DNA of 34,166 nt from NCBI RefSeq assembly GCF_004335005.1, contig NZ_RQRT01000049.1, positions 1 to 34,166 on the forward strand, given 5' to 3'. Source of the DNA: Paracoccus nototheniae. GTDB lineage: Bacteria; Pseudomonadota; Alphaproteobacteria; Rhodobacterales; Rhodobacteraceae. This document shows positions 32,189 to 34,166 of the stretch, one piece after another. The notes beneath the pieces are model-generated. The model saw only the letters and a program-made list of their open reading frames with translations. It made no database searches and was not told where the DNA came from. The translations under genes and the position numbers were made by a program. The number at the start of each line of letters is the position of its first letter. The stretch's first letter is position 1.

Positions 32189-33070
32189 ATGGATATCAAG
32201 GTTCTGCGCATCTTCGTGGCGATCATCGACGAGGGCAGTTTTGCGGCCGCCGCGCGCCGCATCGGCATTTCCAAAAGCATGTGCAGCAAGATGATCTCGG
32301 ATCTGGAGGCCGATCTGGGCACCCGGCTGCTGACCCGCACCACCCGCGCCGTCACCCCCACGGCGGCGGGCCTGTCCTTTCACGCCTCGGTCAGCGATGT
32401 GCTGAGCCGACTGGACAGCGCCACCGAAGGCATCCGTACGGCTGCCGCCCGCCCCTCGGGGCCGCTGAAGGTCGGCGCACCGGTGCAATACACGCTGAAG
32501 GTCTTTCAGCCGCATCTGATGCGCTTCATGGAGGAATATCCCGATATCCAACTGGATCTGGTGCTGGATGACAGCCGCTCGGATCTGACGCGGGACGGCT
32601 TTGATGCGGTGATCCGGGTGGGCAAGCTGGAAGACAGCAGCCTGCATGCCCGCCATCTGCAGGATGCCTGCATCCTGCTGGTCGCCTCGCCCGAATACAT
32701 CGCGCGCCACGGCCAGCCGCGCAATCCCGGCGAGCTGCGCGACCATCAATGCCTGCATTACACCAACCTGCCCGGTTCGGGCACCTGGCCGCTGCGGCAG
32801 GGGGACGAGGTGATCTATCAAAGGATCACCCCGATCTTTTCCAGCAACAACGGCGAATTGCTGCGCGCTCTGGCGGTCAGCGGCAAGGGGATCGCGTTGG
32901 CGCCCAAGTTTCAGGTGGCCGACGATCTGGCGGCGGGGCGGCTGGTGCCGGTGATGACCGACCATGCCCTGCCGGGCGTGCCGGTGAACATCGTCTTTTC
33001 CAGCCGCAAGCTGGTGACGGCGGCGCTGGCGGCATTTCTGGATTTCGTGGGGCAGCTGAACCTGCGCTAA
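32189..33070 (+). CDS. LysR-family transcriptional regulator
   Basis: The 293-residue protein has an N-terminal winged helix (VLRIFVAIIDEGSFAAAARRIGISKSMCSKMISDLEADLGTRLL, given in family order) and the periplasmic-binding-like effector domain (PLKVGAPVQYTLKVF ... DAVIRVGKLEDSSLHAR, SGKGIALAPKFQVADDL). It belongs to the CrgA/DsdC-like subgroup that often carries LTRTTRAVTPT after the helix-turn-helix. The ATG at 32189 gives a standard start. Its target is not evident. It is followed after 96 bp by a FAD oxidoreductase gene in the same direction, so there is no divergent partner here. Confidence 0.92.
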   Translation: MDIKVLRIFVAIIDEGSFAAAARRIGISKSMCSKMISDLEADLGTRLLTRTTRAVTPTAAGLSFHASVSDVLSRLDSATEGIRTAAARPSGPLKVGAPVQYTLKVFQPHLMRFMEEYPDIQLDLVLDDSRSDLTRDGFDAVIRVGKLEDSSLHARHLQDACILLVASPEYIARHGQPRNPGELRDHQCLHYTNLPGSGTWPLRQGDEVIYQRITPIFSSNNGELLRALAVSGKGIALAPKFQVADDLAAGRLVPVMTDHALPGVPVNIVFSSRKLVTAALAAFLDFVGQLNLR

Positions 33071-33166
33071 GGGGTATCGCGCCGCCAACAGGACAAAACG
33101 CCGCGTTGCGCCGGGCGCCCGGCGGTGGGCTTGATGGCGGCGATGATCGACACGAAGGGGCGGCCC

Positions 33167-34111
33167 ATGGGCGAACGGATCACGGTGGCCATCATCGGTG
33201 CGGGGCTGACCGGGCTGAGCTGCGCCCGCCGTCTGGCGCAGGCGGGTCTGTCGGTCACCGTCTTTGACAAGGGGCGCGGCCCGGGCGGACGTCTGGCCAC
33301 GCGCCGCGCGGATCACGGGCTGCGCTTTGATCACGGCGCACCGGGGCTGACCGCGACCGATCCGGGCTTGGCCGCGCTGCTGGCGGATCTTGCCGCGCAG
33401 GGTCATGTGGCGCGCTGGCAGGACGGCCCGCCCGATGCGCAGCTGACCGGCACACCGGCGATGTCCGCGATCCCCAAGGCTTTGGCCCGGGGCTTGGATC
33501 TGCGGCAGGGCGCGATGGTCACCGCCTTGCGGCGCGAGGGTCGGCTCTGGCACCTTGGCGGCGAGGGGATCGACCATGCCGCCGATCTGGTCGTGCTGGC
33601 CATCCCCGCCCCGCAGGCCCGCGATCTGCTGGGCGCCGATCATCCGCTGGCCCCGGCGCTGGCCGATATCCGCTATCACGCCTGCATCACGCTGATGGCC
33701 GGGCTGGATGCGGCAGCGCCCGTGCCGCCCGTCACCGGCAATGGCCAGGGGCCTTTGGCGAAACTCTGGTGCGACAGCGCCAAGCCCGGTCGGGCGGGCC
33801 CCCTGACCGCATGGGTCGCCCATGCCGACCCGGACTGGAGCATGGCGCAGATCGACCTGCCCTTTGCCGAACTGGCCGCGATCATGGCGCCGCTGCTGGT
33901 GGAGGCCATCGGGGCCGATCCCGCGCATCTGCGCCACGCGGCGGCGCATCGCTGGCTTTATGCGCGCACCGACCGCGCGCTTGGTCAGCCCTGCCTGACC
34001 CATGATGCGACCGGGCTGGTCGTCGGCGGGGACTGGGCGCTTGGACCATCGGCCCAGGATGGCTGGGTCAGCGGGCAGGCCATGGCCGCCCATCTTCTGG
34101 CCCGGTCATGA
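33167..34111 (+). CDS. renalase-like NAD(P)/FAD-dependent oxidoreductase
   Basis: The 314-residue flavoprotein has an N-terminal dinucleotide fold (VAIIGAGLTGLSCARRLAQAG) followed by FDKGRGPGGRLATRR, the motif of the amine-oxidase/renalase group, and a C-terminal FAD contact GLVVGGDWALGPSAQDGWVSGQAMA. The ATG at 33167 is preferred as AGGGG precedes it by 7 bp; ATGs at 33134 or 33143 would add a short non-family lead. Substrate is unknown; bacterial renalases oxidise isomeric dihydronicotinamides, but this function is not shown here. Its stop overlaps the start of the next gene in an ATGA. Confidence 0.85.
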   Translation: MGERITVAIIGAGLTGLSCARRLAQAGLSVTVFDKGRGPGGRLATRRADHGLRFDHGAPGLTATDPGLAALLADLAAQGHVARWQDGPPDAQLTGTPAMSAIPKALARGLDLRQGAMVTALRREGRLWHLGGEGIDHAADLVVLAIPAPQARDLLGADHPLAPALADIRYHACITLMAGLDAAAPVPPVTGNGQGPLAKLWCDSAKPGRAGPLTAWVAHADPDWSMAQIDLPFAELAAIMAPLLVEAIGADPAHLRHAAAHRWLYARTDRALGQPCLTHDATGLVVGGDWALGPSAQDGWVSGQAMAAHLLARS

Positions 34112-34166
34112 GCGGCCCGGACGAGCGAACCCCGCGCCCGGTCCCTCAGGGGCGGCTGACGCGGAT
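34108..34166 (+). CDS. start of a further gene (partial), perhaps an ABC1/UbiB-type kinase
   Basis: An ATG at 34108 overlaps the preceding stop (ATGA) and opens a frame to the window end, encoding MSGPDERTPRPVPQGRLTR. The R-x-V-P-x-G-R-L-x-R pattern is how many ABC1-family (AarF/UbiB-like) kinases of Rhodobacteraceae begin. Only 19 residues are visible, so the family is a guess. Confidence 0.4.
   Translation, partial: MSGPDERTPRPVPQGRLTR

Noticed and set aside
1..34166. CRISPR arrays, transposases, integrases, phage genes, rRNA
   Set aside because: None seen; the repeats found are single palindromes or short duplications.

Overview
The window is about two-thirds G+C, densely coded, and looks like chromosomal DNA of an alphaproteobacterium of the Rhodobacteraceae type, quite possibly Paracoccus or a near relative. 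This rests on the gene families and style: a PutA without the N-terminal DNA-binding domain next to an Lrp-type regulator, Hint-domain and DXD glycosyltransferase proteins, a LuxI/LuxR pair, and a typical Rhodobacteraceae GC-rich palindromic repeat. Species identity is inference.

The centre of the window is a selenium island. A tRNA-Sec gene (selC, anticodon TCA) lies at 351-446 on the minus strand. From 18733 down to 9707, also on the minus strand, runs one tightly coupled operon: fdhA (formate dehydrogenase catalytic subunit with an in-frame UGA at codon 200, read as selenocysteine), fdhB (four [4Fe-4S] clusters), fdhC (cytochrome b), fdhE (maturation factor), selA (selenocysteine synthase) and selB (Sec-specific elongation factor). 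Most junctions are ATGA or TGATG overlaps. Divergent from fdhA is a three-gene ABC importer (19003-22058) of the PhnD/PhnC/PhnE type. From its family and position it most likely imports a selenium oxyanion. The window thus holds uptake, tRNA, Sec synthesis, Sec decoding and one selenoprotein. selD (selenophosphate synthetase) and fdhD are not here.

Left of the island are the end of a low-complexity protein, selC, an alpha/beta-hydrolase-like protein, a TPR-glycosyltransferase and a Hint-domain protein (the last two probably co-transcribed), then putA (proline to glutamate) and the divergent regulator putR. putA carries a REP-like palindrome translated in frame in the linker between its two enzymatic domains.

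Right of the island are a quorum-sensing locus (luxI preceded by an unknown 71-aa ORF, divergent from a short luxR), a solitary xylulokinase gene, and a GSU2403-type nucleotidyltransferase-fold gene whose promoter sits inside a 64-bp imperfect palindrome. Then come glpR, divergent from glpD-glpK-nucleoside hydrolase (glycerol 3-phosphate and nucleoside catabolism), a small exported protein with a strong terminator, a LysR regulator, a renalase-like FAD oxidoreductase and the first codons of a further gene.

The observations most worth following are the dyad over the fdhA promoter, the nested palindrome at 25302-25365, the repeat inside putA, the luxI leader with its small ORF and A7G7 tract, and the selenium importer. 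No CRISPR array, transposase, phage gene or rRNA was seen.
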